A stretch of DNA of 64,000 nt from Pyricularia pennisetigena (taxonomy: Eukaryota > Ascomycota > Sordariomycetes > Magnaporthales > Pyriculariaceae), in contig NC_043742.1 in NCBI RefSeq assembly GCF_004337985.1, positions 7,539,229-7,603,228 on the forward strand. The letters are read 5' to 3'. Positions within the stretch are counted from its first letter, which is position 1; each line of letters opens with the position of its first letter. This document shows positions 10,867 to 23,017 of the stretch, piece after piece. Under the pieces are notes generated by a model, which worked only from the letters and a program-made list of their open reading frames with translations, was not told the DNA's origin and did no database searches. The position numbers and the translations under genes are program-made.

Positions 10867-12399
10867 ATAAAGCGTTCGGGATAGGAGGTAATTATGCGCG
10901 AGTTCAAAATGCGTTTAACAACCAATTTACCTACCTCCATTTGGCCAAAAATAATTATAGCGGCAGGTTATTTTATTAATATAAATCCTTTAATAAATAG
11001 GAAAAGCTTTAATCCAAATAAAATCCTATTGGTATAATTTGAAGGGTTTTTTAAATGGTATACACCTGCATTATTTATTATATTAAATAAAAACCTGCGC
11101 CCAAATTGGTTTAATACGTACGTATACGGGTGTAAAACTTACGTATTAAACCCGGTAAAAATAATGTTAAAAAATAGGGTAATATTTAAAACGAGCCCTA
11201 AAACGCACGTAAAATATTTAGTTAAATATAAATTTTTTAAAATATACCATATTTGGGTGCCCTTTTTCGACAAAATTATTACCTTACGCAACGTCCAATT
11301 CGACGAAACACGTTTTTACAAAAAATTCAAAAAGGAAAACGTAAAAACCGGTAAATTTAACAACGAATACGAATTTTTAATAAACCGGATCCACGAACCA
11401 ATATTGGAATTTTTAAAAAACGGAATAATCGAACGTTTGTGTTTATTACGGAATAAACCATTTTTCGCACCTAATCCAGGCGTTTCTATTTTGAATTAGG
11501 GGTTAAATAACGTATTAATATTATAAAAACGGAGCGCGGAAACACCTACGGAATACCGCAATATGCATTTCCGCGAACGAATTGCAAAAAACTATATTTT
11601 TAAAAATTTAAACGGACCGATCACAAATAAAACGGTTAATTAACCGAAACCGTTTAGGATATAAATAATTAACGAACCGGAAAAATATACGTTGGTAATA
11701 CCAGCGTATTTAAAAATTTTGGAAAATAATGCAATAACGCCCAAAACGGGAGAAAGGTACGAATTCGGTATATATATACCAAATAATAACGGATTTCCAC
11801 CGCGTACGCCCATGGACCCTGTAAAAGAACCGGATACACCGACATTGGTAAAAAAACACCCGAACGGTGGAATTAATCGTTATTAATAATAAATTGGCGC
11901 GGGAATATTTTACGTTTAACCGTTTTTTTATCGGGGGTAATATACCGCAACCGCAATCCGAACCCCCGAACCCGACGAGCATTACCGTTATATCCGTATA
12001 AGCCCTAAATATTACGCCCGCGCTAATACCCCAAACCAACGTTTAAACGCGTATAATAAAATTTAAACGTTTTTCGAAAACGCCCCGATTTATTACGAGG
12101 GTTTTGAAAACAAATACGAAAAGATAACGCCAACGCAATAAAACAATATAACCCGTGGAAAACGCGGGGGTAATAGCAATAATACGAGTTTTGCAAACGC
12201 GATTATTTTAAAAGGAAAAACGTAATATACGGTAATAGTAATATTTATTTACAATAAATATATATAAAAGACCGGATATTCGTTCCAGGTTTTTAATTAT
12301 AATTAACGTTTTTATTAAGGTTCCTATTTAATTAATAAAACACGTTGGAAAGCGGTAATTATAATTATAAAATATTGCACGAAATTATTGCGGCGGTAA

Positions 12400-14010
12400 T
12401 ATAAAAGAAAAAACCGGATAAAAAGGTTAAACCGTATAAAAACGATTTTATATATGCGCCTAAAACCTGGAAAAAACTTATAACGTACCCGGATAAAAAA
12501 CAATTTTTTAAAACAGGGAAAACAGAATGGATAAATTTCGAAAAAAAGGAAATATGGGAAATAACCCTTAGGTTAAATTATATTATGAAACTAATACCGT
12601 TTATATAAATATTTACGTATAAATTCGATAAAAACGGTTATTCTAAACGTTATAAAATACGGTTCGTGGTCAGGGGTAATTAATCAACGCCTAATACGTT
12701 TGAAAATATTTACGCGGCGATATTAACCGCACGCAATTTCAGGCTAATATTAGCCCTAATAACGCGATTCAATTTCGAGGCGATCCAAATTAATTTAAGC
12801 AATGTTTTCCTTAATATAACGTTTAATATAAATAAACCAATATTTTGCACCATATTAAAAGGATTTGGGAAACAAAATATTATATTTAAATTACGAAAAA
12901 CGTTTTACGATATAAGGGAATTACCCAAATTTTGGTACGAAAAACTCCTAAAAACGCTACAAAGTTTGGGATTTAAACCAGTAGGTAATAAGCCATATAT
13001 ATGCGTATTTACATAAAACAGGGTTATCGTAATTTTTTTCATAAACGATATGATCGTATTATATACCGCAAAATACGCCAAAAACGGCAAAACGGTTATC
13101 GACGGCCTGAAGGTTAAATACGAATTACGGAAGGGGCAACTTTTTTGGTTTTTTGGGATGCGCGTATTGCGAAATAAAAAATAACGTATAACGATTTTAT
13201 TGCACGATTCGTATATCGAAAAAATCGCCATACATTTTAAATTTACAAAAAGTTTAAAATACCCGCCAACGCCATTACCAAAAAACCTTATAATAAAATA
13301 CGGAAAAACCGCAATCTCAAACGAAATTAAAACCTATTAGGAAATAATAGGGTTTATCCTATATACCGCAATTATATTTAAACCGGACGTTGCGTACGCA
13401 GTATTAATATTTTTTAAATTTTTTACCAATCCTAATCCTTTTTACAAACGTTTAACCAAAAACTTTTTACTTTATTCATACAGTACGAGGTCTTTAAGGA
13501 TAAAATACGGAACGAACGACTAAAATCAGCATTTTATATTGGCAAATAACGCATTTTTCGGCGACGATCTAAATACGAGGAAATTTTTAAAAAAATACAT
13601 AATAATGCTATTCGGAGGAGCTATTTATTGGAAAGCGGCGAGGCAAATTACGGTAATAACGTCTATGATAAAAGCAGAATTGCACGTATTATCAAAAACG
13701 GCCAAAAGAATTATGGCCTCAAAACGGATTTTTAAAAAAATACAATTAAATTTCGGCCAGTTTTGGAATTTATATTGCGATAATAAACAAATAATTCGCT
13801 TAATCGTTAACAAAAACTTTCGCATTAATACCAATTTACGCTATATAAATATATAAAATATGTGGCTTAAACAGGAATACGCCAAAAAAAACTTCCACGT
13901 TACCTACTTTAAAGCAAAATTTATACTTGTAAACGGATTTATTAAATCGCTATTAATCCCCAAATTCAAATATTTTAAAGCATTTTTAAACCTTTATAAC
14001 GTTCAATGAA
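12400..14010 (+). pseudogene. Copia reverse transcriptase and RNase H, decayed
   Basis: Reverse transcriptase landmarks appear in order: AIQINLSNVFLN (family A-x-D-V-x-x-A-F-L block, ~12780), FINDMIVLY (the YVDDM catalytic box with the first aspartate lost, ~13040) and GMRVLRNKK (~13155). The RNase H region is clearer: MLFGGAIYWKAARQ (~13605-13650), a SMIKAELHVLS block (the T/S-E-A-E motif, ~13665), CDNKQIIRLI (~13776-13806) and MWLKQEYAKKNFHVTY (~13860-13910). Several in-frame TAA/TAG codons interrupt it. This is the catalytic half of the surrounding copia polyprotein. Confidence 0.85.
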
Positions 14011-14085
14011 ATTTGAAAAAAAGCTCGGAAGCACGGTAAGGAATATAATATTAAATAACGCGTGTTAAACCTATTAAAAAAAAGA

Positions 14086-14643
14086 TGTTAACAATATGGG
14101 TTGCTAACAGGGGGTTGGGCATTAGCCTAAGTGCGGCGTGGTGCTAGTTGCGTTGTAAAAGCCTGTAATTACAGGGTTCAAATGCACTATATTGTTCACT
14201 AATTTTTGGATTGATAGATTTGATTCATTGGTGGGGGAGATTTTGCTTTATCTCCCTTATATACTCTCCGATATCGAAATGGGGGTCCGCACGCCAGAAA
14301 ACGTTCCGGTGCCGCACACGATTTTCCGAAAAATTATTTTGTATGCGTTGTTGAAAAAAACACCCTCATTTCCATACAAACCATTTTTGGGTTCGCATTA
14401 ATTTGCTGATTTGGTGAAATTTTCAACCCGGTATAGGGTAGCTAACTCGTAAATGCAGGGTGGGTATTAAACCCGGTATAGGGTGAAACCCCATTCGCTA
14501 ATTTTGAATCGCAATTCCTGCAATATATAAAATATAATAGGAAATTTGACAACCTTAACAGCCCCATTTCGGCACTATCTATTATGGCTTATATACAAAT
14601 AAGAATGGACCTATTATATGCTAAATAACGCATATAATTAACA
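14086..14643 (-). repeat. 3' LTR of the minus-strand copia element (558 bp)
   Basis: TGTTAACAATATGGG to ATAATTAACA, with perfect TG/CA ends. It aligns along its whole length with 23018-23573 and is the less mutated of the two at most sites. Confidence 0.88.
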
Positions 14644-14656
14644 CCCCCTTTTTTTT
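14644..14656 (-). other. Polypurine tract of the minus-strand copia element
   Basis: CCCCCTTTTTTTT on the plus strand, read as AAAAAAAAGGGGG in element orientation, directly adjoining the 3' LTR. It fixes the orientation of the element. Confidence 0.75.
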
Positions 14657-14724
14657 GCTACTATTCACATGAAGTCGGAAAAGACAAATATATAAAAAAT
14701 AAAACCCTAAAAAAAGATCCCTTT

Positions 14725-14800
14725 TGTGTCCTAACCCGATTCGAACTCCCGATATAAACCCCCAGGATGATTAAGCCTTTTGTACCGACCTATAACCCCC
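14725..14800 (-). other. tRNA-like sequence in the copia 3' region (copy 1)
   Basis: On the minus strand a B-box-like GAGTTCGAATC is preceded about 45 nt earlier by an A-box-like ATAGGTCGGTAC, the spacing of a tRNA gene. The 5' and 3' acceptor arms do not pair, so it is a tRNA-derived relic rather than a working gene. It lies between the end of the polyprotein and the polypurine tract. Confidence 0.4.
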
Positions 14801-14842
14801 GAAATAAACGAACCCCCGAATTGGAAAAAACCCCCAAAATTG

Positions 14843-14921
14843 TGATAACCCCCGGATTCGAACCTTTAATTTATATAATATTGACCCACGGAATTAACTA
14901 TTAAGCCAGGTAGTTAATTTG
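14843..14921 (-). other. tRNA-like sequence in the copia 3' region (copy 2)
   Basis: A second minus-strand module with a perfect B-box, GGTTCGAATCC, and an upstream A-box-like TGGCTTAATAGTTAATTCC, ~45 nt apart. It is RIPped and has no intact acceptor stem. It lies next to the previous module in the same orientation. Confidence 0.4.
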
Positions 14922-16146
14922 GCTATTCGTTGGTAATAATTCAAATTAGGTATATTATATAGGGTATTTCCAATACGTCAATCGCCCAAAATACGAATTT
15001 TTTCAATTTTAATTCAACTTCTGGTATAAAGTCGGTATTAAATATCTATTAATTAACCTGTGCAGGGTAAATTCGGGTACTACGGCCGGTATTGGGCTAA
15101 CAAATCCAAGATTGGCAAACAAAGGAAATATAATGGGTAATTAATTAACGAATTAATTAGATGCCCTAAAATTCAATAAATAAAAATTAAACTTTTAGGG
15201 GTTTAAACTTTATAAATTTTAAAAAAACCTGATAAATTGGAAACGTTAAGGGTTTTGTTAGGCTATTAACGGGTATTTGTTTGGATTCCAGGTATTTCAA
15301 AATTACTAATTTTTTTGTAATTAATTCCCGTACGTAGTAAAATTTTAATAATGTATATTTAATAGGTTAATAGTGCGTAGGGTTATATGCGTTAACTATA
15401 AAACTTGTATTATTTCCAAATATGATAATAGGGCCTTTTATAGGTAATCCAATTTTTATAAATAAATTTTTAAACCATTGTGCTTTACGCAGGGCTTCCG
15501 TTAAAGCATCGGTTTCGGTTTTTGGAATATTTAAAGCTATAATATTAACCTTTTTGCATTTCCACGTTATAGGGCCCCCAAATAAAATATATAAATATCC
15601 GTAAATGGATTTTAAATTTTCCCTAGCCCCGGCAAAATCGCTATTATTAAAACCCAGTAATTTTAAGCTTTTAAAACCCCCTATTAATAGATTGGGTGGT
15701 AATTTGGTTTTAAATATTTTATTTCCGTAACAAATAAGTAAGGATTTAGTACCCGCTAAATAATGTAATAGGTTTTTAACTGCCGTTGAATAAATTATAG
15801 TGGTTTTTGTTAAAAAACGTGAAAGCCATTAAACCGTAAAACCGACATCCGGGCGCGTTAATAATATTAAATATATAAGGGTACCGATAATACGCTGTAA
15901 TAATTTAGTTTCCAACGCATTTACGGGCTTACCCCCGCTATATTTTAGCACACCCGGCTATAAAGGATTAAATATAGGTTTGCAATTGATTAATCCGAAC
16001 GTTGTTAGTATTTCTTTTATATATTAACTTTAATAAAACCAAAATAGGCGTTTAAATTTATTTTTTATAATTTGAATGTTTAAAAAATAGGTTGCAGGGC
16101 CCCTATTTTCCAACGCGTATACCTTATTAAAGCGGGCTTTTAAATC

Positions 16147-16900
16147 CTAAATATATTGCAATTTAGGACCTATCAGCAGATAATCGTTTACAAAAGTAAC
16201 GATAAAATGTTTGGATTTAACGTTATAAAAAACAGCGGGATTAGAGATTAATGGTTTAAAACCTTTTTTAAAAAATAGGGTTTTAAATTTGTTTTGCCAT
16301 TTTTTTGGACCCTGTTTTAAACCATATAACGCCTTTTTCAACTGTATAACCTGCAATCTTTTTCGGGTTATAACCCATTTCCACTAAAATTTTAACGGTG
16401 GTAGGGCTATAGTTTTTTGCTTATTCGTTAAAACCGTTTGGAATTTGCAAATATATATTTACGTCGGTAAGGTTCTTATTTAAAAACGCACCAATAAAAT
16501 CGATTTGTTTTATTTCCCAATTTTGTGCATTAATTATAGCTAATAATATACGCCAGGTAAGTGGTATATTGGTATTAGCAAAAGTTTCGATATAATTTAG
16601 GCTTTTAACTTATGAAAAACCCCTAATAAAAAACCTAGTCTTATATTTTATAGGTTTATTATTTTTATCCTTTTTTAATTTAAATACCGGCTGGGTAGAA
16701 ACGAATTTACGGCCTATAGGCATTTTAATTCTTGGGATAAAACGGAAAGTTTTTGCAATAACGATTTGGTCGAATTTAAACGCTAAAACAATTAACCATC
16801 TAGCATTTTTAGGGTTATTTAAGGCCTGTTGGTAATTATTTGGTTTACCATTTTTAGTTGGCTTTTTTTTATTTTTCTTTGGGTTTAGAAACAAAAATAA
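16147..16900 (-). pseudogene. Copia reverse transcriptase fragments
   Basis: Two minus-strand open stretches carry copia RT landmarks. The upstream one (16610-16894) reads NYQQALNNPKNARWLI and FVSTQPVFKLKKDKN, the start of the RVT_2 domain. The downstream one (16147-16356) reads LKKALYGLKQGPKKWQNKF, the LYGLKQAPR block, followed by FVNDYLLIG, which is the YVDDMLI catalytic box with its first aspartate changed. Interruptions between them are TAA/TAG codons. Part of the surrounding copia polyprotein. Confidence 0.85.
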
Positions 16901-17253
16901 TGCACGTAATTTATATCCATTAAATCTGGGTTTTCGAACTGCGAACTGAATTCCATATTCTATATTTTAGGTGCTGAAAACACCGGAATTTCCATCATTT
17001 CAAGTACAGGATTAGGTACCGCTACCGTTATAGGTTTTGGGGGGCGAATAGTAGGCTGTACAGGTTTGGCGGGTCTTGTATTTTTAGTGTTTAGATACCC
17101 TGTAACGGGTGGCAATTGCCCTGTAACAGGTGGTAAATACCCTGTATTTTCAGGGTTTTTTAGGGGATAATTATCCGCTGGAACGCTGTTAATTTCGCTT
17201 TTAGGTTTAAAATTAAAATCCCCTTTTAAATTTGTATTTTCCCCCTTTAAAAT

Positions 17254-18250
17254 TTATAACGTTTCCCCTGGAATAGCCAAATCTTTAGCGGTTATACCCT
17301 TTAAAATTTTTACGGTAAAGGTTTTGTATATAACCCGTTTAGCGGGTGCGTAAACCAACGCTGTAAAATTTAATAAATGGGTTAAAAGTTTCACCGTTTC
17401 GGTGCGGGGAACCAGTTTATTAGATTTTTGGCGTTTTTCCAACGGTAAAATAACCTGGTATATAGTACCAATAACCCGAAAATGCCCTAAATTGGGCTTA
17501 TGCGGTAATCCAGGTTGGAATTCGAAATAAAATTCCTCGTAAGGTGTTAAATCCCTATTAATTACCGTTGTACGGTTAATTAAATTAACCACGGCAAATG
17601 ATAAACAATATTATAAATATAATGGTAAACCCGCCGTTATAATGGTAAACCAAAGCTTATCCAAAATAACCCTAACGGACCGTTCCGTTAGTCCGTTTTG
17701 GTCGTGGTTATAAGGATTTAAAATGTTAAAATTGATATTTTTATTTGTAAACCAATTTTAAAGGTTTGTATTAATTTCGTGCCCCCTATCGAAGTGAAAA
17801 TTTAGGGGGTAACGCCCGTACGTAGCTTTTAAAACCTTAAAAAAACCTTTAATAACTATGAAAACCATAGGTCCGGTTTTATTTTTTCGTGGGATAAACC
17901 ACCGAAAACGTAATTTTCGGTCCATTAATAATAAAAATACTGGTTTTTTATTATAAAGATTAGGTTTAAAAATTATTATATCACCTTGTATAAAATCAAA
18001 AATATTAAAGGGTGTAAGGAGTGCGATTTTATTTGTACGCCTAATAAAAATGGGTTTAATATAAACAATACAAGTAATTATCCTAATTCTGTCGAAATTA
18101 GGTAAATTGTTAGTAATTTTAACGGTTTTTTTTTAACAATAATAACCCTATATGCCCCAAACGCCTATACTATAACAGGGTTTTTTGGGCCTGGATTTCG
18201 TTATAATTACTTGTAATTCCGTTTCCTTTAAAGGTTAACCAACCGTCCGT
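17254..18250 (-). pseudogene. Copia integrase, decayed
   Basis: Minus-strand reading shows the integrase core: KKPVFLLLMDRKLRFRWFI, then FHFDRGHEINTNLYNWF (second acidic block), NPYNHDQNGLTERSVRVILD (glutamate block with the catalytic E apparently kept), and GLPHKPNLGHFRVIG, the typical copia sequence after the core. Almost all interruptions are TAA/TAG. It belongs to the minus-strand copia element and is non-functional. Confidence 0.85.
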
Positions 18251-18333
18251 AATCCGTTTTAGGCTTAAAAGGAGGTAATTTACAGGGGTTTGCTTTAAAT
18301 CCGATAATAAAGGAGGTTTTAACAACGGATTTC

Positions 18334-18645
18334 TTATATGGGAAACCCCTTTTTTTCGGAAATAATCCCTTTTATATTAAGCTGTATAAAAGGGTTATTT
18401 AACGGTGTACCGGGCCTACGGGGCCCAATTTTACGTGGATTTTCAGGGTTTTTACCGCTAAATTTCTGCGTTACAGGTGAATTTACGGCTATTTCCGTAT
18501 TTTGTTCGGGATTTAGCTTTTCCGTTACCGTATTTTCTTCCGGTTCCGAATCGGTGTAAATTTTATAATCCCTTTTAGGGTTTATATTATTTAATTTTAC
18601 TTCCAACGGGGCTGCGTAACCCTTTATAGCCCTTTGTAAGGCCAT
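18334..18645 (-). pseudogene. Copia polyprotein linker fragment
   Basis: A 103-codon minus-strand open stretch upstream (in element order) of the integrase. It is hydrophilic and rich in E, N and P, without a recognisable catalytic motif. Its place suggests the polyprotein linker near the integrase; it is not an independent gene. Confidence 0.4.
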
Positions 18646-19407
18646 GCTAAAAAACGGTGCTATATTTACCTATTATACAGGCGTAATTCGAAATAACGTT
18701 ATTTCGAACAAGGATATCGCACCCTTTAACCTTTAAATAAAACGAATGTTTAACGGTATTTAAACGTCCCCACGCTTTGCGATCTTTATCGTACAAAGTA
18801 TTTTTTAATAATACCCCCCTAATGTTATAGTGTATAAAGTTATTAACGATATTTATTCCAAACGAGGGGTTATATAAAACGTTATTTAACGTAACCTTTT
18901 TGAATTCGTCAGTTTTTTGGCCGTAACGGACCTGTATTTTTACAGTTCCGGTATTTATAAACCTAATAGGGCCACCTCCTATACTGATTTCGATTGTAAA
19001 GCCGGGGGTATAATCGGTAAAAAATTGCTTATTTGCAAAAATATGGTGCGTATTACCTGTATTGTACAGGATAAGGTAACCTAGTTTCTATGGTTTAAAA
19101 GTCCCTTTTACGCCGCGTCCAGGTTTCGTTTTAGCCCTAAAATTAGCTGTTAAAACCTATAGTTCTAACGTTTTACCGGTATCGGTTTCCGAATCCGAAT
19201 CCGAACGTGATTTTATAATTCCGTTAATAGCGGAATTAACCTCCTATTCCAAAGCGTTATACGTTGCGCCTTCGTTAACGTTACCTGGAATCGAACCAGT
19301 AAATAATTCGAAATTTATAAAAATTATAAACGTTCCAACGGTTAATTCGCTGGAGTTGGAGGATTTAGTATTTTTTGCAAAAGCAAAACCCGAATTAGAG
19401 TTTTTAC

Positions 19408-21246
19408 TAGTCTCAGTGCTCAGACTAGACCCCCCTGCTTCGCAGTGGGGACCGAGCGCTCCATGTACCTTTCAGCCACATGGCTTTTCGACCAATTACA
19501 TTGGCCGAAAAGATCGCGCTCGTTCTAGTCTGAGGACATCTTGTCGCATTTCGCCGTTCACGGCGGTACCACCAACGATAATTTGTCGCATTTCGCCGTT
19601 TATAACGGTATTGTTAATGATATATTTAATATTACGATATCGCTTATAATTATTTTATTGATATAAGGATAATTTGTGGTATTCTGCCGTTTGTAGCGGG
19701 TATATACAATATATTCGCATTATAATGGCAAAAGAAAATAGTGTACCCATAGTATGCAAATAAATATTCGTATAAAACAATAAATAAAAATTATAAAAAT
19801 ATATAGTAAGTTGCGTTAGACTTATTGGAGTTTGCTGATTAGTTGATTGCCGGCCGCGTTTTTGTAACCACTGTATTTAAAAAGATATTAAAATATTTAG
19901 TAAAATGTGTAATTTTTCATTATATATAATTTTTATTTTGAATAATAGTATATAATAGTAATTCTAATTTTAGTTACAGTATTTATAGCCTAGCAGACCT
20001 AATATTGCAAAGTGCATGCAATTATCGATTTAAATAAAAATATTATTAATATTTGTATATTAATTAAAATTTTGTTAAAAACTTAAATAATTTACGCAAA
20101 TGTTGGTAAAATTAAAAGCAAGTTTATTTCAGACATGGTTTTATTAATTCATTAAAGAATTTTATTTTATTTTTGTTTTATAAATTTTATTAAATTAAAT
20201 AAAGCAATATATATTTAAATATTACAAATTTAGCATTTTTTTATATAAAAAATAAAAAGGGCGGGTATTGTAGATCGGGTTTTACGTTGACGTTTATTTA
20301 TAAACATTATCCACTTTTTCAAATTTTGGTTTTATTGATATTAAAATTGGTAAAAATGTACAAGCATTTCGATTATAAAATATATATAAAATTGGATACT
20401 CTTTACCTATCCGCATATTTAACGGCTTATAGAATTAGATATACGTACCAAAATGTAGCATTGTATTAAATATATATATGTCACTCCCCACGTGCAAAAG
20501 CCTTAAGATTTGGCTGCAAAACAAAAATAATATAAAATTAATCAAATAAAGCAAAAAAGTTTATAAAATACACATTTAACATTTTTTCTTATTAAAATGT
20601 TTTTAAAGCCGATATTATAGGTAAAATAGGACCTGGACGTTTGTTTATATACGTCATCGAATCTTTAAAATTTTGGTCTTATTATCGTTAAAACTGGTAA
20701 AAATATAAACGAGTTTCGATTGTAAATTATATATAAAAAAATATATATTTTGCCTATCCGCTTATTTAACTGCTTATATAATCTGCTATATGCACTCAAA
20801 TTCCTAATAACAATATATACATATACACCACCCTCCACGTGCAAAAAGTATAAAATTTGGTCAAAAATTAAAAATAATATTAAAAAAAGTCGAAAATCGA
20901 AAAAAAAATCGAAAAAACAGTACCGCCATGAACGGATTAAGGGCAGGTGGTATCGAATTCGGCCATTATAAAAGATAAAAAAATAAATCAAATCGCTGCT
21001 AATAGCAATACTAAGCGCTATCTTTAACGACATTTTTCTTTTTTAATATTTTGCGTAATTGTGGAATAATAAAGGAGTGTCGGTCGAAAAAAGGCCAAAA
21101 ATACCGCCATGAACGGCGAAAATCGACAAGTTGTCCTCAGACCTGAACCAGTGTTCTTTGGATGGACCCACAGGTACATTGCAAAGCCGCAATTGAGCCA
21201 CGCTCAATTGTGGAGCTCTGGGCTTCAGGGATGAGCCCTGAGACTA
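19408..21246 (-). mobile_element. 1,839-bp non-autonomous TIR element, 9-bp target duplication
   Basis: Termini TAGTCTCAG (19408) and CTGAGACTA (ending 21246) are flanked by a perfect 9-bp duplication, AGTTTTTAC (19399-19407 and 21247-21255). Its two ends match the two different ends of the 14.4-kb element at 28406-42835, in reverse orientation. The interior is short, AT-rich and encodes nothing recognisable, so it is an internal-deletion derivative. It is inserted between the gag and protease regions of the minus-strand copia element. Its terminal ~130 bp are far less mutated than the host element. Confidence 0.92.
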
Positions 21247-21527
21247 AGTTTTTACTTTTTTTTCGTAATTTAAAGGTGTTTTCCTGCCCATTATTTTCCT
21301 TTTTAACGCCTTTTTTAACGTTTTTTTACCCGTTTTCTGCCTTTAAACCTATAATTAGCGGCTTTAACCGTCATAAAGCCTAATATCGAATTTTCGGATA
21401 TAAAATCCGTCATAAAGTATTGCAAATTTAACTTTTCCGAACTTTGGCTTATTGCCTGCAAAACCCGTTGGGTATTGCGTTGGCGTTCGGTCCAAATAGG
21501 GAATATCCCCTCCAGGGCCCGTAGGTA

Positions 21528-21902
21528 TTAATTTCGTACGTTTACGGGGTAAATTTGCACATTAATATTCGCTAATTTCATGACTAGTAAATTAAAACGG
21601 TTATTATATTTAGGTGTTATTCCTTTAAATTTCGAAAAATCTAAGGCGTGGAATTCCCGATATAGTAAATTTCGATTAATTTCGGGTGCAACGGAGTAGC
21701 TATTTTCCAGGGTTTTATAAACCGTTACCGGGTTAAAATACCATGCAATGGATTTTAAAAATTTTTTGGTTAAATTGTTTTTTATAAGTAATAATAGGAT
21801 TAAGTGCTCGTATTCCGGGAAGGTATAGCCAATTTTAAAGTTGGAAATAAATTCCGCTGCTTTTATAGCCCTAAATTGTACTATTAACGCCTGTTTCCAC
21901 AA
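21528..21902 (-). pseudogene. Copia gag fragment
   Basis: A 124-codon minus-strand stretch with the helical, hydrophobic pattern of copia Gag (UBN2-like): YEHLILLLLIKNNLTKKFLK followed by a LDFSKFKGITPKYNNRFNLL block. It lies just downstream of the 5' LTR side and upstream of integrase, as expected for gag. Reading frames on both sides are broken. Confidence 0.6.
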
Positions 21903-23004
21903 CTCGTAATTGCTAACCCTTATTAATTTACAATTTTCGGGAAAAAAAATACCCGTTTCGATAGTTTTTTACTTATCCCGTCACCTAAAATTAGGTTATT
22001 AGGTGGATTAAAGGGTGCGGTAACGGGTTTGCTTTCCGAATTATTATTAAAATTAATGGAATTTCCGCTTTTTGAGGTTAATAGGGCAGTTAATTGTTAA
22101 ATTATCCTTTAAAATTAATCCATTTGCGTAATTAACGCTCTGAATTGCAGGTTTTAGGCCTGTAATTTTGGGGTTAAAACTTCGTTTGGGCTGGGTTTAA
22201 ACCCCTTATTTATTGGAATTGGGCCTGAAAGGCCCGACATAGGGCTATTTCCCATTATAAAGTAATTTAAATTATAATTGCAATTCGCTAATTTATAATT
22301 ATAATTAACTCATTTAATTGTTTAAAAATAAATACCTTATTTTAACTTAGGATTTGCTATACCGTTTGCCTTTTAACGGGTATAAGCCTGTAATTGCCAT
22401 TTACAGGGTTTATTGCTATTTTCAATGGTTAAAATCCACTAAAATACAGGGTTGGAATCCCTAGAATCCCCAATTAATGGATGCACTAGTATTTGTACCA
22501 ATCCAAATGCACGTAACGATTTTAATTCGTTAAATGGGTGCAGGGTAAATTGCAGGGTATCGTGCAGGGTAAACCGTAGGGTATTGTACAGGGTAAATTA
22601 ACCATTAACGTAATTTCGCTAATGGGTTTATGGGCTATTAGCTAACGAATACAGGGGTTTTTGGCCTTAATTCGCTAACGTAAACCTTTTTAAAAATTTG
22701 AACCAATTACAATAACGTGCACGATCCACAAAAACCACACCAAAAATTTTGGATTTGCAATGCAAACGATCGCTGCAATACCTGAAAAAGCCTAAATCGA
22801 ACGCTAATTTTTAACGATCCCCACTGTAAATACAGGGGGGTTAAATGCTAGATTAACGCCTAAAACCAACAATTTGGCATAAAAACAGCAATATCTTCGT
22901 CAATATACGTGCTGTAAAAATGCGACAACAACTAAAATAAAACCTAAATTTCAGGTTTTCCAGCGATGCAAAATGCATTTTAATGCACAAGCTAAAACCT
23001 CTCC

Positions 23005-23017
23005 GGCCTTATAACCA
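23005..23017 (-). other. Primer-binding site of the minus-strand copia element
   Basis: TGGTTATAAGGCC in element orientation starts immediately after the 5' LTR. TGG is the complement of the universal tRNA CCA end. The tRNA species cannot be assigned without a tRNA set from the genome. Confidence 0.6.

Larger units (their letters stand above)
8135..14085 (+). mobile_element. Ty1/copia retrotransposon, RIPped, 3' LTR missing
   Basis: Plus-strand copia element. The 5' LTR is 8135-8300, homologous to the LTR at 1830-1995. Gag-like sequence follows at ~9100-9720. Next comes the integrase core (10510-10866), a region of scattered stops, then reverse transcriptase and RNase H (about 12400-14010). 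The order gag-integrase-RT-RNase H is diagnostic of copia. Stops are almost all TAA/TAG, as expected where CAA/CAG have mutated. The internal region ends in an A-rich tract (14075-14085) directly abutting the LTR of a different copia family; no 166-bp 3' LTR is found, so the 3' end was lost or rearranged. Confidence 0.88.
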
